Shown: positions 24,359-24,359 of the stretch, piece by piece | Numbering within the stretch: position 1 is the first letter of the stretch | How the letters are laid out: each line of letters opens with the position of its first letter | Assembly: GCA_902158735.1 (NCBI GenBank) | Contig: CABGHG010000008.1 | Span: 1 to 24,359 of the forward strand | Origin: Candidatus Methanolliviera sp. GoM_oil | GTDB lineage: Archaea; Halobacteriota; Methanoliparia; Methanoliparales; Methanoliparaceae | Length of the DNA stretch: 24,359 nucleotides | Direction: 5' to 3' | Program-made: the position numbers and the translations under genes | The notes under the pieces: model-generated | What the model was told of the DNA's origin: nothing | The model's database searches: none | What the model saw: the letters and a program-made list of their open reading frames with translations, nothing else

Positions 24359-24359
24359 C

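Overview
The window is from an archaeon of the methanogen / anaerobic methane- or alkane-oxidiser type. The evidence is an HdrA with a fused MvhD domain, a polyferredoxin with eight [4Fe-4S] motifs resembling FwdF, a homologue of formylmethanofuran:H4MPT formyltransferase (Ftr), archaeal-type SAM synthetase, SerB and SHMT, archaeal SepF, Sm-like protein LSm, ribosomal protein eL37, a DUF373 membrane protein, an initiator tRNA-Met with an A1-U72 end, and archaeal BRE/TATA promoters close to start codons. The mixture of an HdrA system with no hydrogenase large subunit in view would suit a Methanophagales/Syntrophoarchaeia-like lineage, but the taxon is an inference and no 16S rRNA is present.

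Layout. 1-940: the tail of an unknown gene, a possible 29-residue peptide, and a polytopic membrane protein of unknown function. 1000-3115 (minus): aroE then tyrA of the aromatic amino acid pathway, with tyrA broken by a single-base frameshift. 3251-5704 (plus): an ADP-forming acyl-CoA synthetase alpha-type protein followed after 15 bases by a divergent Ftr-like protein. 5710-5784 (minus): initiator tRNA-Met. 5840-5920: three tandem palindromes. 5961-7205 (plus): moaA and a small SWIM zinc-finger protein. 7200-11051 (minus): glyA, serB fused to a long coiled coil, and DUF373. 11140-14992 (minus): hydB-, hydG- and hydD-like genes (beta, gamma and small subunit of a sulfhydrogenase-type complex) followed directly by prs, in the place where the NiFe large subunit would be expected. 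15036-16617 (minus): sepF then SAM synthetase. 16764-18560 (plus): lsm, rpl37e, purF. 18531-18790: a structured, mobile-element-like stretch at the purF 3' end. 18806-20081 (minus): family II pyrophosphatase and a small basic protein. 20163-24358 (plus): hdrA-mvhD, a polyferredoxin and a NUDIX hydrolase.

How the genes fit together. Housekeeping metabolism is grouped in short, often overlapping operons: serine/glycine (serB, glyA), PRPP and purines (prs, purF), aromatic amino acids, SAM and molybdopterin. The distinctive part is electron transfer. The window has two separate iron-sulfur modules: an orphan hydrogenase-like BGD trio without a catalytic large subunit, and an HdrA-MvhD/polyferredoxin pair. 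It also has an unusual acyl-CoA-synthetase-alpha plus Ftr-like gene pair. These three, with the frameshifted tyrA, the palindrome cluster and the purF-end element, are the points most worth following up.
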